Origin: Tilletiaria anomala UBC 951
Taxonomy: Eukaryota > Basidiomycota > Exobasidiomycetes > Georgefischeriales > Tilletiariaceae
DNA length: 64,000 nt
Assembly: GCF_000711695.1 (NCBI RefSeq)
Contig: NW_013546920.1
Coordinates: 1 to 64,000, forward strand
Reading direction: 5' to 3'
Under the pieces are notes generated by a model. It saw nothing but the letters and a program-made list of their open reading frames with translations. It searched no databases and was not told the DNA's origin. The position numbers were made by a program, and so were the translations under genes. Positions within the stretch are counted from its first letter, which is position 1. Each line of letters starts with the position of its first letter. Below, one piece after another: positions 23,597-35,014 of this stretch.

Positions 23597-26500
23597 ATGT
23601 TCAATTACTCGAAGAAGCTCATCTTTGGCGATGACCGCCTCCTCGAATTCAAACGGTCCACAACACACGGTATTGCTCGCTTGTGGACGCAAAAGGCTAT
23701 CCCAATCTCTGATCACCGCTATTGGTCCGAGTACCTGCGCGTCTTCGACTCGAGCTCCGACGTCTTCTCGCTCTTGGGGGTAGCAGACATCAGGCGAGCA
23801 TTGGTTGCGGCCCCAGAAAATGTTCACACACTCATCGAGGTGCTCATTTTGCACTTGGAGAGCTTGCGAGATGACCCGATGCTTTCTCCTTTCCCGGTCA
23901 AGGATGACAAGAAAAGTCGATCGATGATACCCGGAACGCCCGGGTTCAAGCTTGGGGTACCAGGGGTACCTGGTCTGGGGAACAGCAAAGGTGCACAAGT
24001 CGAACCGTCACGAGATCGCGTCAAAGAGCTGCTTAATTGCTGTCGTATTTTGACAAGACTTTTACCGGTTCTAATGGAGGGCGATCACGATGCAGAGTGC
24101 ACCATTGAGGCAGATGGTGGCATCGACCCGAACGTCTCCCTTGCCTCTGATGAGCTTGAGCGGCAGCTGCTCTGGGATCGCAGACGAACCTTGGAAAGGG
24201 AAGAAAATACTCAATTTAGGGTGCCGCTGTCTCAAAAGGACCATGCCGAGACCGTCACCGCTACTGAGGATCCGTTCGTTATCGATGACATGGACGATAT
24301 CGATGAAGTGGTACTAAGTCGTGAAGCATCATCTTCAGGGGCAAAGGCAGCACCGTCAGATCCGTTGGGAGCGACTAACAACCGGTCCATCGATCCGGTC
24401 ACGGCCGATCTCGCGGAGGAGGATGGCGATCTACCGCCGAGCCTTGGAGAGCGTCTGATCGAAATCGTCATTGACTTCTTATTCTATTCGGGAATCACCA
24501 TCCCCTGGACAGAAGAGCTGCTCCAAACACCGCCTGCCGAAGCTGAAGGTATCTCACGGGTCAATTTTGCTATTTGGACTTCTGGCATCGGCTCTTCGGT
24601 GGATCTTTCAGGGACGGAGACGTTCCATGAGTCCAACCGCATCACCATACTGCGACTTCTTCTCGTTCTCATTTCCAAGAGCGTCTACATTCCAGCACAC
24701 TTGCATGCCAAGACCGAAAATCCAGCGCTCCAGTACACGGTCGAAACATTAGACAGAAGCGTTGTCTTGCCGCTTCTCTGCAGCTTGCTTAACACGATCG
24801 CAAAGAGCACGGGAACACCTGGGTGGATTGAGGGCCTTGTACCCAACGTCATCAAGCCCGGCAATGTCAAGGATCGGTTCGCCGGCATCACGAGTGGCAG
24901 CAGTAAGGAGCATGAAGGGAGCAGTGTTCTAGTTGGTCTTTCTCTTCAGATCATCAATGTATTGCTCAGCTATGATTCGCCTCAGCTGTCATATCCTATG
25001 GACGAAATGGCGGCGCCTCACTTCGCTGTACCGCAACGTCCACCACTAGCCACCGCAGATTCGTACGCGTCGCGAGACTTTCCCATTGCCAGAAGCACAT
25101 CCGATGCCACGCATACACGCCACCAAAAGCCCAACATATTCCGCTTCTATATTTCCCGACTACATCGCGTTGCAGACTTTGTGTGCCTGTGGAACGGCAT
25201 AGCAGGGATTTTGGAACATTTCATTCCCTCGGGCAATCAGATCATCCCACTCTCGCTTCAACTACCGGGGAACACCGCAGACCCTGCGTCGACTGTCTTG
25301 CACATCCCCGAGACGCTCATACTGCTCTGGTCGCTCATCGACCACAACCCTCGATTCCGGAACTTTGTGCTGGATGACGTGTACAGAGCACCCCAGCTGC
25401 TCTGCGACCTGCTATACTTCACACTTGCCAATAAAGACAATCTGGCACAGCAGGGTCTCGTACGACTGTGTGTCTTCATGTTGCAAGACATTTCCGCCGA
25501 GCGAGCTTTCGCAATCAACATCAGCAAGGTAGGCAGCTATCCGAAAGGCAAGCTGCCAGCCAAGTTTGCACCTTCCGGTGGAGAGGGAAGCGCAGCCGAC
25601 CTGCTTGTGCAGTCGGTGTACCATTTTTTGGGCTCTACAAAAGGGGCACTGGCGTCGCTGTATCCTCCACTGATCATCTCGCTCAGCAATACGGGAGCTT
25701 TCTGGCGCTCACTATCCGTCACCTCTTCTGCTCGTTTGGTCCAGCTGCTGTCTTCCTTTTCCAACGCTGCCTTCCTACTCGCGGATGAGGGTAACCCGCG
25801 CCTGCTGTTTTACATGCTGGAAGCATTGACTTCGCTGATCCAGTATCAATTTTCCAGCAATCCGAATTTCGCGTACGCCCTCGTGGGGAGATCGAAACCA
25901 TCCATCGACAAACTCGCCAACTTCACGCTTCGTCGAGGGATCGCGGAAATCCGGCGTGTGCGGAGGGGGCGTGAGAGCGTTAATTCTCGGTTAGCCGAGA
26001 CAGCTGCCGCTTCGACGAGAAAAGAATGCTTGGTAGCGGCAGGGCCCTTGTCTCCTGGATTTCCGTCTCCCAGTTCAGGTCCTTTATTCCTGGCGCCGAC
26101 CACAGCCGAGCCCCTGGAAGCGGCACTTCTGCCGGACGATGAAAAGCGCCAACTCGCAGAGCGCGACCAGGTGTTGGCTGCAGCAATGCAAGGAGCGACC
26201 GAAGGGGTGCAAGCGTTCGGACTTTGCGACCATCCAGCCCCGCCGAAGGCCGAGTGCATCCCACTTGCGCCATCTGACCGAGTTCGCGCCAAGATGCGAC
26301 AGACGTCGAATGGTACGTCAACCGCTTTCAACCAAGCCCCATCAGTGACAGAGGCAGACGCGCTTGTTGAGAGTCTCACCGAAGATGAGCTATACGTTGC
26401 GGCGAGCACAATCGGTCGCAACGGCTTTGTAGCTACGGAAGAATGGGTCGCTAGCTGGCAACGACGGTGAGGAGTTCAGTAATGAGGCACTTTGTTTGGG

Positions 26501-27240
26501 TATCCAACTGCTGACTGGTTTCTGCAATACTGGACAGGCTTCCCCTTAACACTCTGGAAGTCGCGCTAAATTACCTCGTCCCCAAAGTTGAGGAGTTTAG
26601 CGCTTCGCAAACGGTTGCCAACAAGCAAAATGCCGACGAGCGCGTCCTTGCTTTCTTGAGGGAGCAGTCTCTGAAAGGCTTGCTCCCAGATGCGCCACCG
26701 ATCTGTAAGCAGGCGCGGTAGCCATCATGACCTTGGCAGGACAGCTGCTGAAGGATGCACTTGTCTTTTCCCTCAAACCTTGCAGTAGCACGGCCATTTC
26801 AGTGGAACGAGCATGCTGCCATCTGGTTGCAAAGCTATCTGTGGGGAGTTATCTATGTTACCGCACTCTTGCCGCTGTGAGTCTAACCACATACCCTGAG
26901 GTCGTTGCAAATATGCTTGCTGAAGCCAAATCAACCACATGCACGCCGTATCCCGTCTATGTAAAGTGGAATCTGGACCGGCACGAATGCGCGCCTCTTT
27001 GCCCTCAAAGTACAGCAGGACAAGGTACGGCGGCGCAGTTCTGTTAGTGGAGGAGGGCCGGCTGCATCAGCTCCTGTGAACGCGCTCTTCAGCGCTGGCG
27101 CAATGGTCAGCGGCGCTTTTGGCTCTGCCATAGGCGGTCTGGGCGGGGTGCTAAGCTCAACACCGAACGCGGGCACAAGCGCAGGAATCTCACCATCAGC
27201 GACTACATCGAGGCTCGAGCGCTCAAATGGGAGACATTGA
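23597..27240 (+). CDS. HID1: HID1 family protein (Golgi/dense-core vesicle factor)
   Basis: Member of the Hid-1/dymeclin-like family, peripheral trans-Golgi proteins; animal HID-1 is needed for dense-core vesicle maturation. Four exons: 23597-26466, 26538-26704, 26786-26876, 26967-27240; 1133 aa. The order matches the family: RYWSEYLRVFDSSSDVFSLL, LLNCCRILTRLLPVL, a long acidic insert, NRITILRLLLVLISKSVYIP, LLCSLLNTIA, NIFRFYISRLHRVADFVCL, FRNFVLDDVYRAPQLLCDLL, LFYMLEALTSLIQYQFSSN and YALVGRSKPSIDKLANF. Near the end come LPLNTLEVALNYLVPKVEEF, GLLPDAPPIL and WLQSYLWGVIYV. Start: Met of MFNYSKKLIFGDD, the first fitting the family; animal HID-1 starts MG and is myristoylated, whereas this one lacks Gly2. 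The final exon ends in a Gly/Ser-rich tail. Stops 57 bp from convergent RRP43. Confidence 0.9.
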
Positions 27241-27296
27241 AGCCCCTTGGCTGATGCGGCGACACAGCATGCCAGAAGGCTGAAATGTATCGAAAA

Positions 27297-28554
27297 TCAT
27301 TCATCAGACGTACGCACACCCGCCTTCTGCTCCTCTATCCGTTTGCTGTGTGCCTCGCTTCTGGCAGTTTCTAGCACCCCTTTAAGCTCCGCGTACCTTC
27401 GCTTGGCCTTGGCCAGACAGGAGGTGATAACCTGCAGAGGAGTCAAAAGAGCTGACGGTTGTTCCCTGTTTGCTGGTCCTTGAAGCTCGTCAGGTGGCAG
27501 GAGCGCGCGACATCGGCCGACTTGATGTAGATATGTGATGGCGAGATGATTGAGACCTTCATCCCCTTTGAAATCCTCGTCGGTATCCATGCTATGTTGC
27601 GCACCATCTTGTGCCTCGCTGTCATTCTCAAAACTTGCTACAGCCCTGGCCCATGTGCTTCCCTCTTCCGTCCACTCGCTCAAGCCAACAACGATATGAC
27701 TGCTGGCAGTGAAAGCAGCTTCGAATGAGGATGGGTCGCTGAGCAAATGTGCGCCTTCGTAAATGCCAAAGCTCGAGGAGAAAGGTAGTGAGAGAAGTGG
27801 GAGCGGTGCTGAGTTTGCAGGATCATCGGAGCAGATCACCCGATTTGTTCGCTCGTGAAATGTCGCTTTGGGGAGGCGGGCTGCCAACGCGAGTGAAATA
27901 TCAGCACAAAGACTCGGGGGGCATAATCGGAAGGATTTGCAAGTGAAGCTCACTGTCCATCAGTGCTCCTATTGCCGCAAGCATGGCAGCGTCCAAGACA
28001 TTGCCGTCATTGCTGACGACTGTGATGTCCAAATAAAGGCACCAAGCCGCCACACCCGGTTGAATGCAGAGTGAGGTGACGTCAATCACAGGCCTCGAAG
28101 GGCTCGCAAGCAGGTCCGTCAATCGATCACATAACAGCTGTCCTTCTTCGGTCGGTGGGCCTGGTCGGCCTCGCGCCGAGCTGAGCGGAGAGATTTCTAT
28201 GTTGGGTACCAGCCATCCAGCAGAAGCCTTTGCTGCCGTTCCACTGCTGTGAGATGAAGTCGTGCTTCTGGCAATGTCAGGTTTTGCGACCTCCGCCTTG
28301 ATTCCCGCTACGACGGTAGTGACGCCCATTCGCACGAGACAGCTACCCTCTGCGGATGAGATGGCGCCCATGACGGCCGATGTGGGCCGCCACGTAGAGA
28401 AGAGGCGACCATCTTCGCGAATATGGGATGTGAGGAAGCGCTCGAGGTAGGTGCGTGGGTGCAGGCGCTTGAATGTTGCTGTGCTCAGATCGAGGGACAA
28501 CGAGCTGGTGCCCGTGGTTGCTCCCGCATTCGGTATTGTTGATGTGCTTGCCAT
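27297..28554 (-). CDS. RRP43: Exosome core subunit Rrp43 (EXOSC8-like)
   Basis: RNase PH-fold subunit of the nine-subunit exosome ring, used in 3' processing and decay of RNA in nucleus and cytoplasm. Two exons: 28554-27954 and 27880-27297; 394 aa. Motifs: HPRTYLERFLTSHIREDGR, a GAISSAEGSCLVRMGVTTVV strand pair, VPNIEISPLSSARGRPGPP, LCIQPGVAAWCLYLDITVV, DGNVLDAAMLAAIGALMD, and after the intron RLPKATFHERTNRVICSDD and SSFGIYEGAHLLSDPSSFE. The donor is GTGAGC at 27953; reading past it gives a stop shortly after. Longer than human EXOSC8 (276 aa) because of Ser/Thr-rich inserts. Assignment to Rrp43 rather than Rrp42/Rrp45 rests on the LCI.PG.LVW.LY pattern and is fairly sure. Head-to-head with GCN20. 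Confidence 0.87.
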
Positions 28555-29039
28555 GACTTCCGCCTCGCTCTAGCTGCGGTGGTTTCGTTTTCAAATGACT
28601 TCCTTCGGATCGCAGCAAAGCGAGAAGAGCGCCTGGCACAGATGAACGACCAAAGCCAGGAGTCAGGCGTAGGGTCCAAAGTTGAAGTCTAGGTTAACTT
28701 GATCTTAGCAAGGCGTCCCAAGGTTCCGTCCTTGTCAAGTGCGAGTGTTCAAGTCGACTCTCTGGATAATATCAAAAAGGCAAACAAATTCGGTGCAATC
28801 GGAAAATGAGTAACCCTAACCCCGATGGGCTTGGCATCCCATATGAGAGGATCGCAAGACTCCAGCAATTTAATCCATGAGTGTGATCGCCCCATTCGAA
28901 ATTTCATGCCTAGGCACACCTTCCTGAAGCCACTGGCTTGTCTGCATCGTGGTTAAACCCGTCTATCATCCTTGCGAGTGCAGCAATAGCCCACCAAGCC
29001 ATCTGCCTTGCTTTCAGCTCGAAGCGTCCAATACTCACA
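28555..29039. promoter_or_regulatory. Shared divergent promoter, RRP43 / GCN20
   Basis: 485 bp between divergent starts; no gene-like frame. An ATG at 28938 opens the GCN20 frame 34 codons early, but the conserved N-terminus starts at 29040, so the extension is treated as leader. Confidence 0.45.
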
Positions 29040-31769
29040 ATGGCGACGGCCAAGTTGCTGCGAAAGGAGCTGCCTAAGCTCGACGAGCCCATTGTCTCGT
29101 ACCTCTCCGGCTATGTGGAAGATGTCGCGCTGGATGCCGACCCGAACACGGATCCGATGGAGGATGTGATCAAGCCGATGCTCGTGTCGGCCACCCTCAC
29201 CGATCGTGCTGCACAAAAGAAACTAGCTGTACTTTTCGAGCAAATCTCCAAGTCCGTCGCAGAGAAGATGCCCTCTTCCTCGGGGGGAGGCGACGCCGAC
29301 GGCAGTGGCCCTGCGGGGCTGACCCGTCTCGAGCGCGTCGTCGACATGCGAACAAATCTCGGCGCCTCTAAGACCGCTGGCTTCGACTCAGCCGGCGGCG
29401 TAGACATTTCCTTGGGCGGAACCAACCAGACTCGCTCGACAGTTGACGTCAAGAAACTCGAAAAGCAGGAAGCTAAGACGCGGCAAAAGCTTGCCAAACG
29501 CGCTCAGCGAGATTTGTACGAGAGTAGCAAGCTGGTCGAGACGGCCAAGAAACAGGAATCGTACGAGGAAATGTTCCTCAAGGTCAACCCGCTTGAATCG
29601 GTGGGCGCACGCGGCAAGAACAAGGACATCAATCTGCCTTCGATCGATCTCAGCTTCGGCTCGCTCCGCATACTCAGCAATGCCACCCTCACGCTCACCG
29701 GCGGCCGGCGCTACGGTCTCATTGGGCGTAATGGTGTTGGAAAGTCCACGCTGTTGCGCAACATGGCGTTACGAGAAGTCCCTATTCCCACCTCTGTGTC
29801 GCTGCTCTATGTCGAACAAGAAATTGTCGGCGACGACACGACTGCGATAGAGGCTGTCCTCAGGGCAGATGTGTGGCGGGCAAAGCTGATGGAGGAGGAA
29901 AAATCGATCAATGACGAGCTTCAAAAGCTCGAGGAGAGCGCCAAGGCGGCTATCGATGCAGCGCAAGCAGCCGCCAATGCCGCAGGTGGACTGTCCACAG
30001 GTAGCGCTGTAGACTTGCCCACCAGACAGCGAGAGAACAAGCGGGAGGAATTGTCTGCCCGCCTCGGTGGGGTGCAGGCCAGGTTGGTGGATATGGAAGC
30101 AGAAACTGGGCCGGCCAGGGCTGCGGCGTTGCTGTATGGCTTGGGCTTCAACGAATCGGATCAGCAGAAACCGACAAAGGCCTTTTCTGGTGGTTGGAGG
30201 ATGCGTCTAGCATTGGCTAGGGCACTGTTCTGCAAGGTGAGCGTATTGTGGTGGCGAATGAAAGAACTGGACGTTTTAGACCTGACACATGTGAGCCCTT
30301 GTGAACCTGCCAGCCGGATCTATTGATGCTCGATGAGCCGAGCAACCATCTTGACCTCCCCGCTGTGGCTTGGCTCGAAGACTACTTGGCGAACGAATGG
30401 ACTGGGACGCTCCTCCTCGTCTCTCACGACCGAGCCTTCCTGAACCAAGTTGCGACGGATATCATCCACATGCATAGCGAGCGCCTCGACTACTACAAGG
30501 GCAACTTCGATCAGTTCTACGAGACGCGCGAGGAGCGTCGCAAGAACCAACAGCGCGAGTACGAAGCCAATATGCAGAAGCGAGCGCACATTCAGGCCTT
30601 TGTGGATCGATGGCGCGTCAACGCTAACCGTGCCGCGCAGGCACAATCGAAACTCAAGGAGCTGGAACGAATGCCGGTCATCGAGCCACCCGAGCAGGAC
30701 GATATCGTCAAGTTTAGGTTGCCAGAGACGGAACGCCTTGCTCCGCCGCTGCTCCAGCTGGACGGCGTGACGTTCGGGTATACGCCGGACAAGCTGCTGC
30801 TGAAGAACGTGTCCTTCGATGTGACAATGGACAGCCGCATCGCGGTGGTCGGAGGAAATGGAGCAGGCAAGGTACAAAGCGCTTTCGGAGATATGACGTG
30901 CAAGTCAAAAGGAAAGATAGACGCTAAATAACTTTTCTCTTACCCACAGACAACTCTCATGAAGCTTCTCCTGGGCGAGATCAATCCGACGAAAGGCATG
31001 CAGAAGCGCAACAGCAAGCTGCGCGTGGGCTGGTTCACACAGCACCATGTGGACCAACTCGACCTAACGCAGTCCGCCGTCGGATTCTTGGCAGCACGAT
31101 TCCCGGGCAAGACCGAACAGGAATATCGGCAGCACCTAGGCGCTTTTGGTATTACGGGTATGACGGGATTGCAGAAAATTGCAACGCTGTCAGGAGGACA
31201 AAAGTCTCGCGTTGCCTTCGCTGCACTTAGCCTGCTGCAGGTGAGAGACCAGGGTTCATTGATCTGTGCTGTTGAGCATCGTGGCTGATGGAACTTGCTT
31301 CTCATTTCTTATTTCTCAGCCCCACATCCTCATTCTTGACGAGGTGAGTCGAGAGCATCTCGTCCATGTAGTGCATAAATACTGACCCCTTCGTTGCCGC
31401 TCATCGCAGCCAACGAACCACTTGGGTACATGACGTCACTCCCCTGCTAACCGAGATGTACAACTGACAACCGGTTCTTTCTCCTGCAGACATCGAAGGT
31501 CTTGATGCGCTGATGGATGCCATCAAGCGCTGGAACGGCGGAATCATTTGCGTGACACACGACGAGCGCTTTATTTCGGGCGCGCTTGACGAGCTTTGGG
31601 TCTGCCACGATGGCACCGTCGAGAAATTCTACGGCAGCGTGTCCAGCTACAAACAACTGATCGTTTCCAGTAAGTCACGCGTCAGGGTGTGAAGGGGTGA
31701 CATTCTTCGCTGATGCCTGACCATATGCGTTTGCCTGCAGTGAACAAGCAGAGGGCACGACCTATGTAG
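29040..31769 (+). CDS. GCN20: ABCF ATPase, GCN20/ABCF3 homologue
   Basis: Soluble twin-ABC ATPase of the ABCF class; yeast Gcn20 partners Gcn1 on ribosomes to activate the eIF2-alpha kinase Gcn2 under amino-acid starvation. Seven exons: 29040-30236, 30314-30871, 30950-31240, 31320-31343, 31410-31425, 31490-31669, 31741-31769; 764 aa. The ~200-residue N-terminus resembles ABCF3 (LLRKELPKLDEPIVSYLSGYV). ABC1: Walker A GRNGVGKST, signature AFSGGWRMR, Walker B LLMLDEPSNHLD. The ABCF linker with Arg/Lys-rich helices follows, then ABC2: Walker A GGNGAGKTT, signature LSGGQKSR, Walker B ILILDEPTNHLD. Exons 4 and 5 are microexons of 24 and 16 nt that encode the second Walker B and its D-loop. An intron also splits Walker A of ABC2 at GAGK/TT. 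The N-terminus argues against ABCF1/2 or eEF3. Confidence 0.93.
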
Positions 31770-31823
31770 ATGTGAACCAGCAAATTGCACTCTGTGCATC
31801 CAATGAGCGTGCAATAATTCTTA

Positions 31824-32968
31824 TCATAAAACCTTCTCCCCCCCTTGTTGACCCCATTCGAATCGATCCACACTGCTAAGCTCCACATCGAGTTCTTTGA
31901 GCTCTGCCTCAACTTGAACCAAGCGTGCACGAAGGCGTCCCTCGTACTCTTCGTCAGAGATTTTGTGCACTGGCGAGGCTGCAGATAAGCCAGACTTAAG
32001 TCGCGACAACCAAGATTCAGAAGGTGAATCTGATGCTGCCTTTCGCAGCTGGTCTGATAATTCCGGCGTTACTTGGGATTCAATGTTGCTGAAATTTTCC
32101 ACATCTACCCGCGGTGCATCTCCGGCATCATGCCTCGAGAGTGCCGAGCCGATTGGCGTTGCCAAGTCCATGGGCGCGCGCCATCTCCACACTATTCTCC
32201 TCGCCTCGTTGCCGCTGAGCTGGAGCGCTGCACATAGAGCGGCGAACACGATGGCGCCGGATGGAATAGAGACGCATCCTCGTCGCCAACCTGCTAGCGC
32301 GGCGCCAACGACCGATCCGGACAGTGTGCTTGCTAGTGCATTGTGCGTGAGGTCTGGTGGTCGAGTCCTCGGGGAACGAGCTGTGGTTGAAGTGTTGTGC
32401 GCTATATTTGCTGGAAGTGATGTGAGCAAATATGGGTCTGCGCTGGAGAGGGCCGGCCCGACCACGTATTCTCGCAGTGCTGTAGATATTAGTCCGTAAG
32501 CAGACGTTGAGGCAGTCAGCATGCGTTCGAACCCATTCGAGAAGAGCAAAGGGTCGCCTACCGAAGAAAGGAAACGCAAAGGTAAAGCAATTAATACCCA
32601 TGCGCATGCCAAGCAGTGTTCCGGACTGATTTCGCCAGACTCCTGTGGAAGAACCTGCGGCGAACCCAGCCACCGCTTAAAGAGGAAAGGCGGCCAAGCA
32701 AGTAAACCATGATGAAGAAAATGACAAAGGTAAAGCAGCAGAACGAATATCGGGTATTGGAGATTGGAGAGCGGATCAGCCTTTTATGTCCATGTCGAAG
32801 TACTGGGCCTGTCTTGAACGTACAGGCAAGGGCGCTTCCTTTCACTACTCTTAGCGGTGCATTGGCACCAAAGTCGACACTTCCATCTGGATTCACGGCT
32901 GAACCCGGTTTTACACTCGTCGCCACGGGTAACTGGGACGAGGAGGTCGCTGGTATCGTGCTGGACAT
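31824..32968 (-). CDS. Tim17-like glycine-zipper membrane protein
   Basis: I do not recognise a named gene. Three exons: 32968-32824, 32675-32562, 32479-31824; 304 aa. Splicing joins VVKGSALA to SVAGFAAGSSTGVWRNQ, then GINCFTFAFPFF to ALREYVVGPALSS; all donors (GTACGT, GTAGGC) and acceptors (TTTAAG, CTACAG) keep the frame. Hydrophobic, Gly/Ser/Ala-rich segments (residues ~48-85 and ~125-165, with SGSVVGAALAGWRRG) resemble the Tim17/Tim22/Tim23/Pmp24 superfamily. A charged coiled-coil-like C-terminus follows (EGRLRARLVQVEAELKELD). Mitochondrial or peroxisomal membrane location is plausible but inferred. The first intron is 148 nt, longer than neighbours. It ends 54 bp tail-to-tail from GCN20. 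It could also be a fungus-specific protein unrelated to import. Confidence 0.6.
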
Positions 32969-33583
32969 GCTTAGTTTGATCGCGAGCTTGGAGAACTTTC
33001 CAGCTACCAGCTACCAGATTCGAGGGAGAGGGAGTGAACAGCGACCGGGACGATATCTCTGCTTTAAATCGACAAGTGTACAGTAAAGGCTATGCATCTC
33101 GCAGCCCAAAAGAGTATGAACCAAGCAGGTGGGGGTACCAGAGGCGAGCGACGATGAAAGCAATTACAATTCTGGCTGTACCAAAAAGTGCTTACGTAAT
33201 TGTGATTACCTCAGTGATGTATGGCTTCGTATGTGCAACTTTGGGTGAGTTCAGTCTTCCTCACCTGGCGTTGCGGTCTTGATGCAACCCGCAATCAAGC
33301 TTGGCCAGCGTCAGAGGTGAGGACCTTCGAGCATACCAGGCAAGATGGGCATACGAGTTTGACGAACAATGAGCGGTAAATGCGTGCAAGAAATCAGGCT
33401 CTCATCATTGAACGTGCTGCTCATGAGGCGAAAGTTGGACTACAATTTTAGTGCTTGAGTGCAATGCTGCCTGTGCACAAGATCATGAGCCGTACCAGCT
33501 GGTAGGGTTAACATCAAGGAATCGCGCTGTATCTCATTCAGCCTGCCCAGGTCGGAGTGAGAAAGCCGCTGAAAAAACGACAA
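32969..33583. other. Upstream region of the Tim17-like gene
   Basis: About 600 bp with no gene-like frame. It holds the promoter of the leftward Tim17-like gene and the 3' side of the dehydrogenase relic. Confidence 0.45.
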
Positions 33584-34297
33584 TCACCTGCCCTGGCTGA
33601 TGTGTAGCACACTGCCTGTCATGATGTTACTCGCGCCGGCGTCAGCGAGGTAGACGTACCGCGATCATTCCAATGATGTTCGGCTGAAGGAAGGTTTGTT
33701 CATAGCCAACAAGTTCAGCCCCCATTGCTGAACAGCCGGGAACAATACGTGCAATCACTTCACACTGGGCCTTGACATCGTCCAGATCGAGGCCGTCGAA
33801 AGTCTCACAAGCGATCTGATGGCAGGCGTTGTTCACCAGAATCTCGAGATGGCCCTACTTCCCCACTCCCCCACGTGCTTGTCGAGAAACTTCTTGCAGC
33901 ACTCGTGTTTCCTTGGTCAGCTTCGACGGTATGAACCTCCTTGGTATCCATCGTACTCGCTGCCGCTTGTCTCTGCAAGTCCTATGCATCGGACAGCTCT
34001 TCTAGCAGTTACATGATGGTTACCGATACCCATTCGCGCGCAAACGCAAGGGATGCTGCGCATCCGATCCCCAAGTCTCTGCGGGTGGTGAGAAACCTCC
34101 TGATTTCGAGCTTGCTGGTTCTTTTTTTTCTTCCAAGTAAGGCTTGCCATTGATGTCCCATTTTGACCGCAGAGGTGATCCGCAAGCGGGTCCATCCTGC
34201 TGTCGAACCCCAGCAACTTTCGCTCTTACCCCTGCGGATGATAGTTGCCGTAGGCAGTCATGACGCCGTGAGGCGCGTTGCTTCTCGAAGCCGACAT
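33584..34297 (-). pseudogene. Decayed short-chain dehydrogenase/reductase
   Basis: On the minus strand pieces of a classical SDR appear in the right order but in changing frames. There is an N-terminal MSASRSNAPHGVMTAYGNYHPQG-like start (34297) followed by a GTAAGA donor-like site. Then comes a worn cofactor-binding region (LGIGCAASLAFAREW, matching SGIGRA..LAFAREG). ILVNNACHQIACETFDGLDLDD (canonical NNAG..Q, near 33790-33850) is followed by NIIGMIAV and a C-terminal YVYLADAGASNIMTGSVLHI before a stop at 33584. The segment that should carry the Ser-Tyr-x-x-x-Lys catalytic residues is missing, so an internal deletion is likely besides several frameshifts and stops. The nearest intact relatives I recall are fungal glucose/3-oxoacyl-ACP-reductase-like SDRs. 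Not expected to be functional. Confidence 0.75.
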
Positions 34298-35014
34298 CTT
34301 GCAGCTCGATGCGCGGAGAGGTAGGGCTATATGACGTTGTTACTTTGAATAGAGGCGGAGGGTCAGCTACGGTTACGATTCAGTACGACGGTCGATTTAC
34401 TTCAATACTCAAGCGGCAGCATCCTGAATGGATGGACACGAATTCACGTTCCATATATATATATATGTGTGTGTGTGAGCTGGCTACTTTCTGCATACAG
34501 ACTGGCTGATTGCTGCCCATTGTAGACCGTCAACACTCGCCTGCTTCATCCACCTTGTTTTGATGCTAGATTTCTGAGACTACACTGCGTATGCCTTGAG
34601 TTTTGCGCAGGCCGCAGATGGACCTGGGAGACTCCAACCCAGGGTCTTTTTCCCACGAGAAGCAGAGGGAGCTGGGGATGGTGGCTGGAGTGGGAGAGGT
34701 AGAAGGGAGAAAAAGAACAGGCGAGGGATTTCAAGAATACCAAAGTTTATCAAGAATGGTTAGATCGATCTTGCCTAAGCACCTGTTATTTCTTTTATTT
34801 AATAGAATGGGCACCGAAAAAGAAATGATACCACGCACCGCTTCATCAAGAGCAATCGAAGTGAATCTCACGACGCTTCTGGCTTCCTCGAGGATGGACC
34901 TCTGTTGCAGATAGGATCAGCGTTCACACCTGTCGCACGCAGGTGGTGTGTTCGAACGATGCATCCTTCCCTGGGGGATCATGCATATATGCTCGCCGTC
35001 TAAGACTGGCTCAG
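34298..35014. other. Intergenic region with a dinucleotide microsatellite
   Basis: About 720 bp between the SDR relic and the sugar transporter start. Apart from the AT/GT microsatellite near 34460, I see only short frames. It probably includes the transporter promoter. Confidence 0.45.
34453..34477. repeat. Compound (AT)n(GT)n microsatellite
   Basis: Six AT units run directly into about six GT units. Useful as a length-polymorphic marker; no coding role. Confidence 0.9.
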
